64,000 nucleotides of DNA, taken from positions 1 through 64,000 of the forward strand of contig NZ_JAMOIM010000012.1 in NCBI RefSeq assembly GCF_026130545.1, in the 5' to 3' direction. The first letter of the stretch is position 1; each line of letters starts with the position of its first letter. Made by a program: the position numbers and the translations under genes. Origin of the DNA: Lichenifustis flavocetrariae (GTDB taxonomy: Bacteria > Pseudomonadota > Alphaproteobacteria > Rhizobiales > Beijerinckiaceae). Shown piece after piece: positions 34,323 through 45,958 of this stretch. Below the pieces are notes generated by a model. The model was not told the origin of the DNA, made no database searches, and was given only the letters and a program-made list of their open reading frames with translations.

Positions 34323-35579
34323 ATGACCCTCGTCGAGGCTCCCCTATCCGGGTTGTCGCTCCCTGGTGAGCTGAAGCAGCTGGGGCCGGCGCAAGCCAAG
34401 CTCACGCTCGCCGGCATGACGCGGGAGGAACTGGCGACGGCGCTTCGGGCGATCGATGTGCCTGAACGTGAAATCCGCATGCGGGTCGCGCAGGTCTGGC
34501 ATTGGATTTACTTTCACGGGCTTCGCGATTTCGACGGGATGTTGAATGTCGCCAAAGGGTTGCGTGCCCGTCTGGCGGAAGCTTACACGCTCGATCGCCC
34601 GGATGTCGTGACCGAGCAGGTGTCGGTCGACGGCACCCGAAAATGGCTGATCCGGTTGGCTCCGACGGGACCACATGACCGGGGCGCCGAAGTGGAATGC
34701 GTCTACATTCCCGAAAGCGACCGCGGCACGCTTTGTGTGTCGAGCCAGGTCGGCTGCACGCTGACCTGTACGTTCTGCCACACCGGAACCCAGAAACTCG
34801 TCCGCAACCTGACATCGGCCGAGATCGTGGCGCAGTTGCTCGTGGCCCGGGACCGTCTGGGAGATTTCCCGGGCTTGACGGCACCGACCGACGGCCTTGT
34901 ACCCGGAGAGGGCAACCGAGCCGTCTCGAATATCGTGTTCATGGGCATGGGCGAGCCACTCTACAACCTAGACCATGTGACCGCCGCGATCGGCATCATG
35001 GCCGATGGCGAGGGACTGTCGCTGTCGCGCCGCCGCATCACCGTGTCGACCTCCGGTGTCGTGCCGCAGATTGGACCCTTGGGCGCCACGGCCGGCACGA
35101 TGCTGGCAATATCGCTGCATGCCACGCACGATGCCCTGCGCGACGAACTCGTGCCCCTCAACCGCAAATATCCGATCGCCGACCTGCTCCAATCCTGCCG
35201 CACTTATCCAGGTGTCTCGAATGCCCGGCGCATCACCTTCGAATATGTGATGCTCAAGGGCGTCAACGATTCGCTGGCCGAAGCCAAGGCGCTCGTCAGG
35301 CTCCTCAAGGGGATTCCGGCGAAGATCAATCTGATCCCTTTCAATCCATGGCCGGGATCCCGCTATGAATGTTCCGAATGGAACGTGATCGAGCGTTTTT
35401 CTGACGTCGTCTTCAATGCCGGCTATGCGAGTCCGGTCCGCACCCCACGCGGTCGTGACATTCTGGCCGCCTGCGGTCAGCTCAAGAGCGAGACGGAAAA
35501 GCTGCGGGCTCGGGCTCGGCTCATGCTGGAAGCGGGCGATCAAGCGGAACCGTCGGGTGCGGATATCCTCTCGGCCTGA
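34323..35579 (+). CDS. rlmN: RlmN 23S rRNA/tRNA adenine-C2 methyltransferase
   Basis: 418 residues. The radical SAM motif CTLTCTFC is preceded by SSQVGC, and the second catalytic Cys lies in ILAACGQL near the C-terminus. RlmN methylates A2503 of 23S rRNA and A37 of some tRNAs by a radical SAM mechanism. N-terminal RlmN domain and length are normal. It follows the peroxiredoxin gene after 15 bp. Confidence 0.95.
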   Translation: MTLVEAPLSGLSLPGELKQLGPAQAKLTLAGMTREELATALRAIDVPEREIRMRVAQVWHWIYFHGLRDFDGMLNVAKGLRARLAEAYTLDRPDVVTEQVSVDGTRKWLIRLAPTGPHDRGAEVECVYIPESDRGTLCVSSQVGCTLTCTFCHTGTQKLVRNLTSAEIVAQLLVARDRLGDFPGLTAPTDGLVPGEGNRAVSNIVFMGMGEPLYNLDHVTAAIGIMADGEGLSLSRRRITVSTSGVVPQIGPLGATAGTMLAISLHATHDALRDELVPLNRKYPIADLLQSCRTYPGVSNARRITFEYVMLKGVNDSLAEAKALVRLLKGIPAKINLIPFNPWPGSRYECSEWNVIERFSDVVFNAGYASPVRTPRGRDILAACGQLKSETEKLRARARLMLEAGDQAEPSGADILSA

Positions 35580-36033
35580 GACGGCCGTGCAGCCCAACGA
35601 AGCTTATCAGCCGAGCGGCCACGATTTCTCCGCTGGATCCGCAGATTTGGATAAAGCTGGCTTGGCAAGGGTCGTGGAAGCTGCTATCTAGAAAATAGAA
35701 CCACGCGGCCCCTACAGGGTGGCCGCATCCCAGATGGGATATTGGCGTTATTGCTGGCGATCCGCTCCGAACAGGACCGTGAAAATGTATCGCAAATAAC
35801 GCTTGGATCGTGAGCGCGATTATCTCTGGTTGTTTAGCCGGACCGTCCGGCTCCTGGAGGTCGATTGTGCAACGATTCTCGTAATGGGCGCGAAACGGAC
35901 CCTTCTTCTAAAGAAGAAACTCGGGATCACGACGTGACATTGGGTGGGCTTGAACCAAGCAGTGCCTGCAAGGGCGACTCGGTCGGGTCCTTGTTTCAAA
36001 CATGTGAGTGCGATGGTGTTTCAAGGACACTCG
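35580..36033. other. 454-bp leader upstream of the DUF4167 gene
   Basis: No supported gene. It contains several hairpins: GCGGCC...GGCCGC (35705-35726), ATCCCA-GA-TGGGAT (35727-35740) and the near-perfect palindrome AGCCGGAC-C-GTCCGGCT (35836-35852). The last is followed by CTGGAGG. Such a structured leader may regulate the DUF4167 gene. Confidence 0.5.
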
Positions 36034-37188
36034 ATGAGACCCGGTCAGAACAAGCGTATGCGTGGTCGGAACAACAACAATAACAACAGCAATGGTGGCG
36101 GCGGCCACCGCCGGGGTCCGAACCCGCTCACTCGGTCCTATGAATCGAACGGCCCCGATGTGAAGATCCGGGGTACAGCGCAGCACATCGGCGAGAAGTA
36201 TCTGCAGCTCGCCCGAGATGCACAGACCTCCGGTGATCCCGTCGCGGCGGAAAATTACCTGCAGCACGCCGAACATTATTTCAGGATCATCGCGGCCGCC
36301 CAGCAGGCGCAGCAGCAGGCACAACCTGGTTACGCACGCCAGCCCGGCGACACCGAAAGTGACGATGCCGACGGCGACGACGAGGTGATGATGCCCGACC
36401 GGTTTTCCCTGCCGAGCGAGAGATTCGCCCAGCCGACAGGGACGGGACAACAACCTTACGCCGACCGCGCCGGATTCAACGGCGAGCGAACCGGCGTGCC
36501 GGAACGAGCCGAACGTCCGCAGGGACAGGAGAATGGCTACCGGGCCGAGCGACAGGATCGTGAGCCCCGAGTGGACCGCGACCAGCGCCAGGATCGCGAG
36601 CCGCGACAAGATCGTGATCAACGCCAAGAGCGCGATACGCGTCAGGACCGCCCGGTCACCGACCGGCCCGCTGGCGACCAGCGTCCGGCAGCGTCCGGCA
36701 ACGCAGGCGAGCGCGCCCCGTACGAAGGCGACAAGCCTTATCGGAACGATCGTGGCACGCGCCCGCAGCGCACGCCTCGCTACCCGCGCGACGGCCAGGA
36801 CTACCGCGAGCGTAATGAACGAGCCCCACAGGAGGGTCGTGATCAGCGCGACACCCGTGATCCTTCCGTGAGGGAGCAACCCCGGATCCCGGAGCCTATC
36901 GCCACGGTGGACCCGGAGATTGGTTCGGACTTGCCGGCCTTCATCACAGCGCCGGTGCGCAGCGTGGTTCCCGCTGCTCCTCCTGTTCCCGAGCCTGTCG
37001 AGGTGGCTACGCAACAGAGCCCCACCCTGGCAGCCGAGTCGCCTCAGCCCGCTGCGGAGGCGGTCGCGGATGCCGCGCCGGAGGCTGAAGGTTTCGCGGT
37101 TCGCCCACGCCGCCGCCGCCGAACCCGCGCCGCCATCGAGGCCGATGCGGCCGCAGCTCAGGCCGCCGGTGAAGTGGATTCCGAATAG
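36034..37188 (+). CDS. DUF4167 family protein
   Basis: 384 residues. The N-terminal Asn/Gly/Arg-rich stretch (MRPGQNKRMRGRNNNNNN) leads into the conserved DUF4167 helix (GTAQHIGEKYLQLARDA...AAENYLQHAEHYFRI). A long disordered Arg/Asp/Gln-rich region with repeated QDREPRQDRDQ units (about 175-220) and an Arg-rich tail (RRRRRTRAAIE) follow. The family is confined to alphaproteobacteria and may bind RNA through its RG-rich parts. ATG 36034 is chosen as the family start. Confidence 0.85.
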   Translation: MRPGQNKRMRGRNNNNNNSNGGGGHRRGPNPLTRSYESNGPDVKIRGTAQHIGEKYLQLARDAQTSGDPVAAENYLQHAEHYFRIIAAAQQAQQQAQPGYARQPGDTESDDADGDDEVMMPDRFSLPSERFAQPTGTGQQPYADRAGFNGERTGVPERAERPQGQENGYRAERQDREPRVDRDQRQDREPRQDRDQRQERDTRQDRPVTDRPAGDQRPAASGNAGERAPYEGDKPYRNDRGTRPQRTPRYPRDGQDYRERNERAPQEGRDQRDTRDPSVREQPRIPEPIATVDPEIGSDLPAFITAPVRSVVPAAPPVPEPVEVATQQSPTLAAESPQPAAEAVADAAPEAEGFAVRPRRRRRTRAAIEADAAAAQAAGEVDSE

Positions 37189-37498
37189 CAGGCGTCTCTT
37201 GGATCTCCGCATCGCGCGGAGACGCTTGTTTTAAGCCCATGGAGACGTTTCGCGTCGTCTCCATGTGAGGGTAGCGGGGACACACGAAATTCCCGTCCTG
37301 GGCCTTCCTAAGAGTTGGCCTTTTCTCTCCTCCTCGCCTTATCGCTCTTGCTCTAGCTGAGCGAATCGGCTAGGGCACAATTCCCTCCTTGTTCCAGGCC
37401 ACGCTCCGCCGGTCTTTTTGATCGACCTGAGCGCCTGGACTTCCTTCCTGCCATAGCGCCGCGCCCTCCCTTCCTGTTGCGCGCCAAGGATCCGTCTC
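37189..37498. other. 310-bp region with terminator and rho leader
   Basis: No gene. It begins with a terminator hairpin at 37204-37222 and a strong stem-loop CATGGAGACG...CGTCTCCATG at 37238-37265. The rest is the upstream region of rho, with no further structure seen. In many bacteria rho is autoregulated by its own leader. Confidence 0.55.
37204..37230 (+). terminator. Terminator after DUF4167 gene
   Basis: TCTCCGC at 37204-37210 and GCGGAGA at 37216-37222 form a GC-rich stem followed by CGCTTGTTTT. An alternative longer pairing of GCGTCTC (37192) with GAGACGC (37220) is also possible. Confidence 0.6.
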
Positions 37499-38767
37499 AT
37501 GCGGGAAATCAAACTTAAAGACCTCAAAGAGAAATCCCCGACCGAGCTTCAGGTCTTCGCCGAGACGCACGAGGTGGAGAACGCCTCCATCATGCGCAAG
37601 CAGGAGCTGATGTTCGGTATCCTGAAGCAGCTCGCGAGCCGCGACATCGAGATCGTCGGCGAGGGTGTGGTCGAGGTGCTGCAGGACGGCTTCGGCTTCC
37701 TCCGCTCCTCGGACGCCAACTACCTAGCTGGACCGGACGACATCTACGTTTCTCCTTCCCAGATCCGCCGCTTCGGTCTGCGGACCGGCGATACTGTCGA
37801 GGGCCTGATTCGCAGCCCGAAGGAAGGCGAGCGCTATTTCGCGCTGCTCAAGGTCAATACGATCAATTTCGAGGACCCGGAAAAGATCAGGCACAAGGTC
37901 CATTTCGACAACCTCACGCCGCTTTATCCCAATCGGCGGCTGAAGCTCGAAATCGAAGACCCGACCCGCCGGGATTTCTCGTCCCGGGTTATCGACGTCG
38001 TCGCACCCATCGGCATGGGGCAACGCGCCCTGATCGTGGCCCCGCCCCGCACCGGCAAGACGGTTCTCCTGCAGAACATCGCGCAATCGGTCACGGCCAA
38101 TCACCCGGAATGCTACCTGATCGTGCTGCTGATCGACGAGCGGCCCGAGGAGGTGACCGACATGCAGCGCTCGGTGCAGGGCGAGGTGGTGTCCTCCACC
38201 TTCGATGAGCCGGCAACCCGTCACGTCCAGGTCGCCGAAATGGTGATCGAGAAAGCCAAGCGCCTGGTCGAACATGGTCGTGACGTGGTGATCCTGCTCG
38301 ACTCGATCACCCGCCTCGGTCGGGCCTACAACACCACGGTCCCGTCCTCCGGCAAGGTGCTGACCGGCGGTGTGGATGCCAACGCGCTGCAGCGCCCGAA
38401 GCGCTTCTTCGGCGCGGCCCGTAACATCGAGGAAGGCGGCTCGCTGACCATCATCGCGACGGCGCTGATCGACACCGGTTCGCGCATGGACGAGGTGATC
38501 TTCGAAGAGTTCAAGGGCACCGGCAATTCGGAAATCATCCTCGACCGCAAGGTGGCGGACAAGCGGATCTACCCGGCGCTCGACATCACGCGCTCCGGCA
38601 CCCGCAAGGAGGAACTCCTGGTCGCCCCCGAGATCCTCAAGAAGATGTATGTGCTGCGTCGAATCCTCAACCCGATGGGCACGGTCGACGCGATCGAGTT
38701 CCTGCTCGGCAAGCTGCGTGAGACGCCAAAGGGCAACAGCGCCTTCTTCGACTCGATGAACACCTGA
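37499..38767 (+). CDS. rho: Transcription termination factor Rho
   Basis: 422 residues. The Rho_N domain ([22 protein letters not shown]), the cold-shock-like RNA-binding domain ([29 protein letters not shown]), Walker A APPRTGKT and Walker [14 protein letters not shown] are all present. The hexameric ATPase unwinds RNA from RNA polymerase at Rho-dependent terminators. It is the first gene of the conserved rho-mnmE-mnmG-rsmG-parAB neighbourhood. Confidence 0.97.
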   Translation: MREIKLKDLKEKSPTELQVFAETHEVENASIMRKQELMFGILKQLASRDIEIVGEGVVEVLQDGFGFLRSSDANYLAGPDDIYVSPSQIRRFGLRTGDTVEGLIRSPKEGERYFALLKVNTINFEDPEKIRHKVHFDNLTPLYPNRRLKLEIEDPTRRDFSSRVIDVVAPIGMGQRALIVAPPRTGKTVLLQNIAQSVTANHPECYLIVLLIDERPEEVTDMQRSVQGEVVSSTFDEPATRHVQVAEMVIEKAKRLVEHGRDVVILLDSITRLGRAYNTTVPSSGKVLTGGVDANALQRPKRFFGAARNIEEGGSLTIIATALIDTGSRMDEVIFEEFKGTGNSEIILDRKVADKRIYPALDITRSGTRKEELLVAPEILKKMYVLRRILNPMGTVDAIEFLLGKLRETPKGNSAFFDSMNT

Positions 38768-38992
38768 CGCTGACCTGCGTCACGCGTCTGAGGTTTGAAC
38801 GTCAAGGAAACAAGGGCGGCGGCGTGAACCCGCCGCCGCTCATCGCTTGTGAAGAGCGACGCGCCAGGGGCGGGTTCGGATTGGCGCAGCGCTCTCCGAA
38901 GGCTCCTTCGACGCAGATCGGTCCAAGGGCTTTCTGGATGATCGGATCCGGCATGCCGCATCGTGCTTCCTCTCCCTTCATGGCCCGCGGCA

Positions 38993-40303
38993 ATGGCTGA
39001 AACCATCTATGCCTTGGCCAGCGGAGCCGGCCGATCCGCGGTGGCCATCATCCGCGTTTCGGGCCCGGCCAGCCGTCATGTGCTGGAACGCCTGATCGGC
39101 CGATGCCCTGAGCCACGACGCGCGGTGCTGGCCGCGATCGTTCATCCCCAAACCCATGAGTTGCTCGATCGCGGCCTGGTGCTCTGGTTTCCGGGTCCGG
39201 CCTCCTTTACGGGCGAGGACGGAGCGGAGTTCCAAGTGCATGGCAGTCGGGCCGTGGTGGCGGCGCTGCTCGACGCCATCGGCCGTGTTCCTGATTGCCG
39301 TCTGGCCGAAGCTGGCGAGTTCACGCGACGTGCCTTTGGGCATGGCAAACTCGACCTCGCGGCCGTCGAGGGACTCGCCGACCTCATCGAGGCGCAGACT
39401 GAGGCACAGCGTCGGCAAGCCCTCCACCAGCTCGATGGTGTGCTCGGCCGCTGGGTGCAGGATCTTCGTGACGACCTCCTGACCGCCCTGGCGCTCGCAG
39501 AATCGGCGATCGATTTTGCGGACGAGGACGATGTGGCGGCGGACGCTCTCGCCATAGCATTGGACACAGCCACCGCGGTTGCGGAGCGGATCTCGCAGGA
39601 ACTGGCCAAACCGCGAACCGCGGAGCGCATCCGGGATGGTTTCGTGGTGGCCTTGGCGGGTCCCCCGAACGCCGGCAAATCGACCCTCCTCAACGCGCTC
39701 GCGAGACGCGACGTGGCCCTCGTCTCACCCATCGCCGGCACCACGCGGGATGCGATCGAGATCGAACTCGATCTCGGCGGTTTCGCCGTGATCCTGATCG
39801 ATACAGCCGGGTTGCATGTTTCGGAGGACCCTCTCGAACAGGCCGGAATGGAGCGCGCCCGCGCCCGCGCCAAGGCGGCCGACCTCGTGTTTTGGCTACA
39901 GGATTGCGCGGACTCTCCTGCCCTACCGGCCGAGCATGGTTTCGCGGAGATCTGGACGATCGGCACGATGTTGGATCGAACCCTCACTCCTGCTCCCGGC
40001 CACGATCTCTTGATCGCGGCGCCGTCCGGCCAGGGTCTCTCGGACCTCACCGAGCGGCTCCGCCAGAAAGTCAGCCAGGAGCTTTCGGGGGGCGAGTCAG
40101 CCGTCCTGGCGCGTGCCCGACATCGGGGGGCACTCGAAGCCGCCCTGCGGGCGCTGCGTCAGTCGCTCGGCTTCCACGAGGCGCCGGAGGTCGTCGCAGA
40201 GAATTTCAGGATGGCGAACGATGCGCTGGCCACGATCGCGGGCCGCATCGAGGTTGAGGACGTGCTTGGGGCCATTTTCTCCCGCTTCTGCATTGGGAAG
40301 TGA
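38993..40303 (+). CDS. mnmE: MnmE tRNA modification GTPase
   Basis: 436 residues. Conserved N-terminal domain (TIYALASGAGRSAVAIIRVSGP), G1 GPPNAGKSTLL, G3 DTAGLH and the C-terminal CIGK that carries the catalytic Cys. With MnmG it adds the carboxymethylaminomethyl group to U34 of certain tRNAs. The ATG at 38993 begins the conserved N-terminus (frame is open from 38963). A 225-bp gap separates it from rho. Confidence 0.95.
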   Translation: MAETIYALASGAGRSAVAIIRVSGPASRHVLERLIGRCPEPRRAVLAAIVHPQTHELLDRGLVLWFPGPASFTGEDGAEFQVHGSRAVVAALLDAIGRVPDCRLAEAGEFTRRAFGHGKLDLAAVEGLADLIEAQTEAQRRQALHQLDGVLGRWVQDLRDDLLTALALAESAIDFADEDDVAADALAIALDTATAVAERISQELAKPRTAERIRDGFVVALAGPPNAGKSTLLNALARRDVALVSPIAGTTRDAIEIELDLGGFAVILIDTAGLHVSEDPLEQAGMERARARAKAADLVFWLQDCADSPALPAEHGFAEIWTIGTMLDRTLTPAPGHDLLIAAPSGQGLSDLTERLRQKVSQELSGGESAVLARARHRGALEAALRALRQSLGFHEAPEVVAENFRMANDALATIAGRIEVEDVLGAIFSRFCIGK

Positions 40304-40305
40304 CG

Positions 40306-40325
40306 CGCGTTTCACGTGAAACGCG
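40306..40325. promoter_or_regulatory. parS site 1
   Basis: CGCGTTTCACGTGAAACGCG, a perfect 20-bp palindrome whose central 14 bp are identical to the parS consensus GTTTCACGTGAAAC. It lies two bases after the mnmE stop. ParB binds such sites and spreads from them to organise chromosome segregation. Confidence 0.95.
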
Positions 40326-40435
40326 ACGCGACAGTCCTTTCGTCGCGCGGCAGGGTTCTTGCTGGACCTTGTGACGCGTCCGATCGTTATAGGAACATTG
40401 CTGGTCGGATGGTTGAACGACGGGGTGGCGCGGTC

Positions 40436-41122
40436 ATGACGTTATCGACTGACGGGTTCGCTTATGATCGTCCACAGGTCCAGAAGGCGGGACCCGTCCG
40501 CCAGATCATCGGCGGGATCGACCAGCGGCTCAGCCGCAATCAGGGTGTCAAACCCTTCAGCCACGACGAACGCTGCATCTTGCGCTATGCCCTCCTTCGG
40601 TCGCCCTGGAGTTTTTCCCTCTCAGACGGTTCGCGGGTGGAGAGGGGCGACCCCGTCATCGACATCCATTGCTGGAACGAGCGGGTCCCGCCGATGCCGT
40701 CCTCAGGACCGGAACTCGCCTGGGCGCAGGATATTTCGAAACGCCTCCGATACTCCCTCCGGCTGCTCGCGGCCGAGATGATCACCGATCCCGCGCTCCA
40801 GCCGGCGCGCGCCTGCCGCGCGCGCGTCAACTTCGTCGGGCGCGGCTGCTCCAATGAAAGCGTCTCGCGCATCATCGGGCGACTTGGATTTGAAGATATC
40901 AATGAGGGCCCAAGCTCATCCTGGGCGCTCATCCACGATCAACTTGAAAACGTCCTTACAGCGGCACTCGTCTGGACCTACAACCCCAAGGCTTTGCGCC
41001 GTGACAAGATGGTTCGGGAAAAGCGCCCGGTCTGGGCCTCACGCGAAACCCTGTTGCAACGCTATGCCGGTACGGCCGTGATCGTCGCCAAAACCCCTGA
41101 AGGCTTGGCTTACCGACGCTGA
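40436..41122 (+). CDS. YkoP-like conserved protein
   Basis: 228 residues. GDPVIDIHCWNERVPPMPSSGPELAWAQDISKRLRYSLRLLA matches the YkoP-type domain found alone or beside glycosyl or deacetylase modules. The first 35 residues are poorly conserved, and the frame is open from 40316; the ATG at 40436 is preferred on family grounds. Function unknown. It sits between mnmE and mnmG, next to parS site 1. Confidence 0.55.
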   Translation: MTLSTDGFAYDRPQVQKAGPVRQIIGGIDQRLSRNQGVKPFSHDERCILRYALLRSPWSFSLSDGSRVERGDPVIDIHCWNERVPPMPSSGPELAWAQDISKRLRYSLRLLAAEMITDPALQPARACRARVNFVGRGCSNESVSRIIGRLGFEDINEGPSSSWALIHDQLENVLTAALVWTYNPKALRRDKMVREKRPVWASRETLLQRYAGTAVIVAKTPEGLAYRR

Positions 41123-41298
41123 GCTTGCGCGGAAACTGGCCAACGAAATCCGGATCGGTTAAGTGAAGCCTCGACATCTCTCGCTCGAGCTTGGCTGACG
41201 CCGACCCTTGAGGTTGGCCGACCGGACTCGGCAGCGATCAGGACTGCCGTAGACCGGGCGAGCGAGATCCGGCCGGCTTTGTGTTGGACGTCTCGATC

Positions 41299-43170
41299 AT
41301 GACCACCCGATATGACGTCATCGTTGTCGGCGGCGGCCACGCGGGCTGCGAAGCGGCCGCGGCGTCGGCGCGACTCGGCGCCACAACTCTTCTGCTGACC
41401 CACAAGGCACGGACGATCGGCACCATGTCCTGCAATCCGGCCATCGGCGGGTTGGGAAAAGGGCACCTCGTCCGCGAGATCGATGCCCTCGATGGCGTGA
41501 TGGGACGGGTCGCGGACGCGGCCGGCATCCAGTTCCGCGTGCTCAATCGCCGCAAGGGACCCGCCGTGCGTGGGCCACGCGCGCAGGCCGACCGTAAACT
41601 CTACCGCTTAGCCATGCAGGACATGTTGGGTGCGACCGCCAACCTGACGATCCTCGAAGGCGAGGCGCATGATCTCGTCCTCGACGACGCTGGCCGCGTC
41701 GCCGGCGTGCAAACGGCCGACGGCCGCACCCTGGCCTGCGGTGCCGTGGTATTGACCACGGGCACGTTCTTGCGCGGCCTGATCCATATGGGCGAGACCC
41801 AGATTCCCGCCGGGCGGATCGGCGAAGCCCCTGCCCTCGGCCTCTCGGCCACACTGGCGGGACGCGGTTTTGCCTTGGGCCGCCTGAAGACCGGGACGCC
41901 ACCTCGTCTCGAGGGCAGGACCATCGACTTCTCAGGCCTTGAGCGGCAGCCCGGCGACGACGAGCCTGAGCCGTTTTCGAGCCTCACACGGGTCATCACC
42001 ACGCCTCAGGTCGACTGCCACATCACCCGGACCACTGAGGCGACCCACGCGGTGATCCGCGCCAACATGCATCGCGCGCCGTTGTTTTCCGGGGCCATCC
42101 AGGGGCGTGGTCCGCGCTATTGCCCGTCCGTCGAAGACAAGGTGGTGCGCTTCGCCGATCGCGAGAGCCACCAGATCTTTCTCGAACCCGAGGGGCTCGA
42201 CGACACGACCTATTACCCGAACGGGATCTCGACATCCCTGCCGGCCGATGTGCAGACGGCCTTCCTGGCCACCATCCCGGGTCTTGAGCGTGCCGAGATC
42301 CTGCAACCTGGCTACGCCATCGAATATGATTTCGTCGATCCTCGCGAACTTCATCCGACGCTGGAGACGAAGCGGCTGCCGGGCCTCTATCTCGCCGGTC
42401 AGATCAACGGAACGACGGGCTACGAGGAGGCGGCCGGGCAGGGGATCGCGGCAGGGCTCAATGCAGCCCTTCGATGCGGCGGCAAGGCGCCGATCCTGTT
42501 CGACCGGTCGACCTCCTACCTCGGCGTGATGATCGACGATCTCGTGACACGTGGTGTGACCGAACCCTATCGAATGTTCACCTCCCGGGCGGAGTTCCGG
42601 CTGACCCTGCGGGCCGACAATGCCGACCAGCGGCTGACCCCGTTGGGGCTGGCGATCGGCTGCGTCACGACCGAGCGCGCGGAGGCTTTCGACGCCAAGC
42701 TGCAGGCCCTGCAAGCGGCGCGTCAGTTGATGCACGGCTGCAAGGCGACGCCCAACGAGGCCGCGCGGCACGGCATGTCGGTCAGCCAAGACGGCTTGCG
42801 CCGCTCGGCCTTCGAGCTCCTCTCCTACCCGTCGGTCGAATGGGAAATGTTGCAGTCCCTCTGGCCCGAGATTGCGGGCGTGCCCGACACGATCCGGCCG
42901 CAGATCGAAGCGGACGCGCGCTATGCCGTCTACCTCGACCGGCAGACCTCCGACATCGAGCGCGCGCGGCGCGAACAGGGTGGCACCCTCTCCCCGGATC
43001 TCGACTATGCGGCGATCTCAGGCCTGTCGCGAGAGATCCGCGACAAGCTGGCGGCGGCGCGGCCGATGACGCTCGGCCAGGCGCAGCGGCTCGAAGGCGT
43101 CACGCCTGCGGCCATCACGTTGCTGCTGGCCCATGTCGATCGCCCTTCCCCGGCCGCGCTCGCTTCGTGA
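41299..43170 (+). CDS. mnmG: MnmG (GidA) tRNA modification enzyme
   Basis: 623 residues. FAD-binding [16 protein letters not shown], the GidA signature [11 protein letters not shown] and later [26 protein letters not shown]. Works with MnmE on U34 of tRNA. The ATG at 41299 gives the family N-terminus ([13 protein letters not shown]). The stop overlaps the rsmG start by GTGA. Confidence 0.97.
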   Translation: MTTRYDVIVVGGGHAGCEAAAASARLGATTLLLTHKARTIGTMSCNPAIGGLGKGHLVREIDALDGVMGRVADAAGIQFRVLNRRKGPAVRGPRAQADRKLYRLAMQDMLGATANLTILEGEAHDLVLDDAGRVAGVQTADGRTLACGAVVLTTGTFLRGLIHMGETQIPAGRIGEAPALGLSATLAGRGFALGRLKTGTPPRLEGRTIDFSGLERQPGDDEPEPFSSLTRVITTPQVDCHITRTTEATHAVIRANMHRAPLFSGAIQGRGPRYCPSVEDKVVRFADRESHQIFLEPEGLDDTTYYPNGISTSLPADVQTAFLATIPGLERAEILQPGYAIEYDFVDPRELHPTLETKRLPGLYLAGQINGTTGYEEAAGQGIAAGLNAALRCGGKAPILFDRSTSYLGVMIDDLVTRGVTEPYRMFTSRAEFRLTLRADNADQRLTPLGLAIGCVTTERAEAFDAKLQALQAARQLMHGCKATPNEAARHGMSVSQDGLRRSAFELLSYPSVEWEMLQSLWPEIAGVPDTIRPQIEADARYAVYLDRQTSDIERARREQGGTLSPDLDYAAISGLSREIRDKLAAARPMTLGQAQRLEGVTPAAITLLLAHVDRPSPAALAS

Positions 43171-43827
43171 GCCGCTCCATCGAACTGGACCGCGAGCGCG
43201 CCTTGCGGCTGATGGCTGTTTCACGTGAAACAGCCGATCTTTTCGCCATCTATGTCGACCTGCTCGCGCGCTGGCAGTCGATCAAGAACCTGGTCGGCCC
43301 ATCGACGCTCCCGGAGGTGTGGACTCGCCACATCGCCGATTCGCACCAGCTCGTTGCGCTCGCCCCTGACGCCCGGGTTTGGACCGACATGGGCTCCGGC
43401 GCCGGCTTCCCCGGACTCGTTGTCGCCATCGAGATCCGCGACCGCCCGGGCGCGCAGGTCCATCTGATCGAGAGCAACAACCGCAAGGCGGCGTTCCTGC
43501 GCGAGGTCGCGCGGGAAACCGGGGCGCCGGTCGTCGTGCATCCTCGCCGGATCGAGGACGTCGTGCCGGATCTTGGGGCGATCGACGTGCTGACCGCGCG
43601 GGCCTTGGCTCCGCTTCCGCAATTGTTCCTGTGGGGAAAAAGACTCATCGACGCCGGGACGCTCGGCCTTTTCCTGAAAGGCGAGGAGATCGCAACCGAA
43701 TCAGCTACGGTCGCGGAAGATCCGGCCTATGCGATCGACTTCGTCGAGAGCGTGACGCCGGGTAGCGGCCGGATCGTGCGGGTGCGAGCCGTCGATGCTG
43801 CGGCCGGCCGAGAGGAGGGGAATTCAA

Positions 43828-43838
<11 letters not shown>
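43167..43838 (+). CDS. rsmG: RsmG 16S rRNA m7G527 methyltransferase
   Basis: 223 residues from a GTG start that overlaps the mnmG stop. SAM-binding [16 protein letters not shown] and [16 protein letters not shown] are typical. It methylates G527 of 16S rRNA. An alternative ATG at 43212 would remove the first 15 residues ([15 protein letters not shown]), which belong to the normal N-terminus. parS site 2 lies inside the 5' coding region. Confidence 0.95.
43214..43235. promoter_or_regulatory. parS site 2 (inside rsmG)
   Basis: A perfect 22-bp palindrome whose central 16 bp match parS consensus TGTTTCACGTGAAACA. It encodes residues 17-22 of RsmG (AVSRETA), so the coding sequence and the ParB site constrain one another. 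Confidence 0.97.
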
Positions 43839-44645
<807 letters not shown>

Positions 44646-44649
<4 letters not shown>

Positions 44650-45545
44650 GGATGAGCATGGCCGAAGAACATTCCCGTCCCCGTCTCGGGCGGGGCCTGG
44701 CGGCGCTGCTGGCCGACACCAGCGCCCAGATGCCGGTGGCCGATGCCGCACGCGAGCAGATGCGGGTGCCGGTGGGAGCGCTCGCGGCCAATCCGCATAA
44801 TCCGCGACATGCCTTCGACGGCGCTGAACTCGACGATCTCGCGGCCTCGATCCGCGAGAAAGGAATTCTGCAGCCGATCATCGTTCGGCCTCTCCGGGGC
44901 ACCACCGATCGCTACGAGATCATTGCGGGCGAGCGTCGCTGGCGTGCCGCGCAACTGGCCGGGCAAGGCGATGTCCCGGTTATCGTGGTCAGGGTCAACG
45001 ACCAGGAGGCTCTCGAACTCGCCATCATCGAGAACGTGCAGCGTGCCGACCTCAACGCCATCGAGGAAGCGCGCGGCTACGACAGGTTGAGCGGCGAGTT
45101 CGGCTATTCCCATACCGATCTGGCCAAGGTGATCGGAAAGAGTCGCAGCCACGTGGCCAATACGGTGCGGTTGCTGAAGCTGCCCGAGCCGGTCAGCCGC
45201 ATGGTGACGTCGGGCCAGTTGACGGCCGGTCACGCCCGGGCGCTGCTCGCCTTCGACGATCCCGAACCAGTGGCGCGACGCGTCATCGAACGCGGCCTCA
45301 ATGTGCGGGATGTCGAGCAACTGGCGCAGCGCCAGCAGGACAAGCGAGCCGCCCCGGCTGTTGTCGAGGTCCTGCCGCCGCGCAAGCCCCGGCGGGGCAC
45401 GGAAGCCGCCGCCGTGGCCGAAGAACTCAGCAACCTTCTCGGACTCTCCGTGACTCTCAATCATCAAGGCGCCGGCGGCGAGCTTCGCATCCGCTACAAC
45501 ACGCTGGAACAGCTGCACAGCCTGTGTCGCCAATTGCGGTCGTAA
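44646..45545 (+). CDS. parB: ParB chromosome-partitioning protein
   Basis: 299 residues. The N-terminal GRGLAALL motif contacts ParA. The ParB/Srx CTPase domain follows (PHNPRHAFD, GERRWRAAQLAG, ENVQRADLNAIEEARGY), then the DNA-binding helix-turn-helix (SHTDLAKVIGKSRSHVANTVRLL) and a C-terminal dimerisation tail. It binds the two parS sites at 40306 and 43214 and slides as a CTP-dependent clamp. ATGs at 44652 and 44658 are alternatives. Confidence 0.96.
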
Positions 45546-45573
45546 CCGACGAGGGATAGGGTAGGGCGATGTT

Positions 45574-45589
45574 GCCGGAATGCTCCGGC
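45574..45589 (+). terminator. Weak hairpin after parB
   Basis: GCCGGA-ATGC-TCCGGC. Stem of 6 bp with no T-run; may slow transcription or do nothing. Confidence 0.3.
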
Positions 45590-45622
45590 CGTTGCTGACG
45601 ATAGTCGAGGTCGCGAACCAAT

Positions 45623-45943
45623 ATGCCCGACGCCGAGGGCCACCCTGACCTGGACGAGATGGAGTTGGGCGCCGTTTTGTCCGCCTTGGCCGACCCATTG
45701 CGTCGGCGTGTGGTCGGCGATCTGCTGCGCTGCCAGGCAGGTCACGAACGCACCTGCGTGTCGTTCAATCTGCCGGTCAGCAAGGCGTCGCTCACCCATC
45801 ACTTCCGGGTCTTGCGGGAGGCGGGCCTGATCCGTCAGGAGAACCGCGGCAACAGCCGGGCCGCAACCTTGCGGCGCCACGACCTCGAAAGCCGGTTTCC
45901 GGGTCTGCTGGCTCTTGTGGCCGCCGACCTCAGCCGCGACTGA
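45623..45943 (+). CDS. ArsR-type winged-helix repressor
   Basis: 106 residues. ALADPLRRRVVGDLLRCQ... followed by SKASLTHHFRVLREAGLIRQENRGNSRAA is the ArsR HTH with the recognition helix at about residues 52-66. No metal-binding Cys motif (CxC in ELCVCDL position) is conserved; CQAGHERTC near residue 36 is different. Could respond to a non-metal signal. It lies 15 bp before the ThDP enzyme gene and may control it. Confidence 0.85.
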   Translation: MPDAEGHPDLDEMELGAVLSALADPLRRRVVGDLLRCQAGHERTCVSFNLPVSKASLTHHFRVLREAGLIRQENRGNSRAATLRRHDLESRFPGLLALVAADLSRD

Positions 45944-45958
45944 ACGACAGGATCACGA

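Noticed and set aside
35865-36083. 72-codon frame from TTG in the DUF4167 leader
   Set aside because: Starts with TTG, composition is not protein-like and it overlaps the DUF4167 start; better seen as leader sequence.
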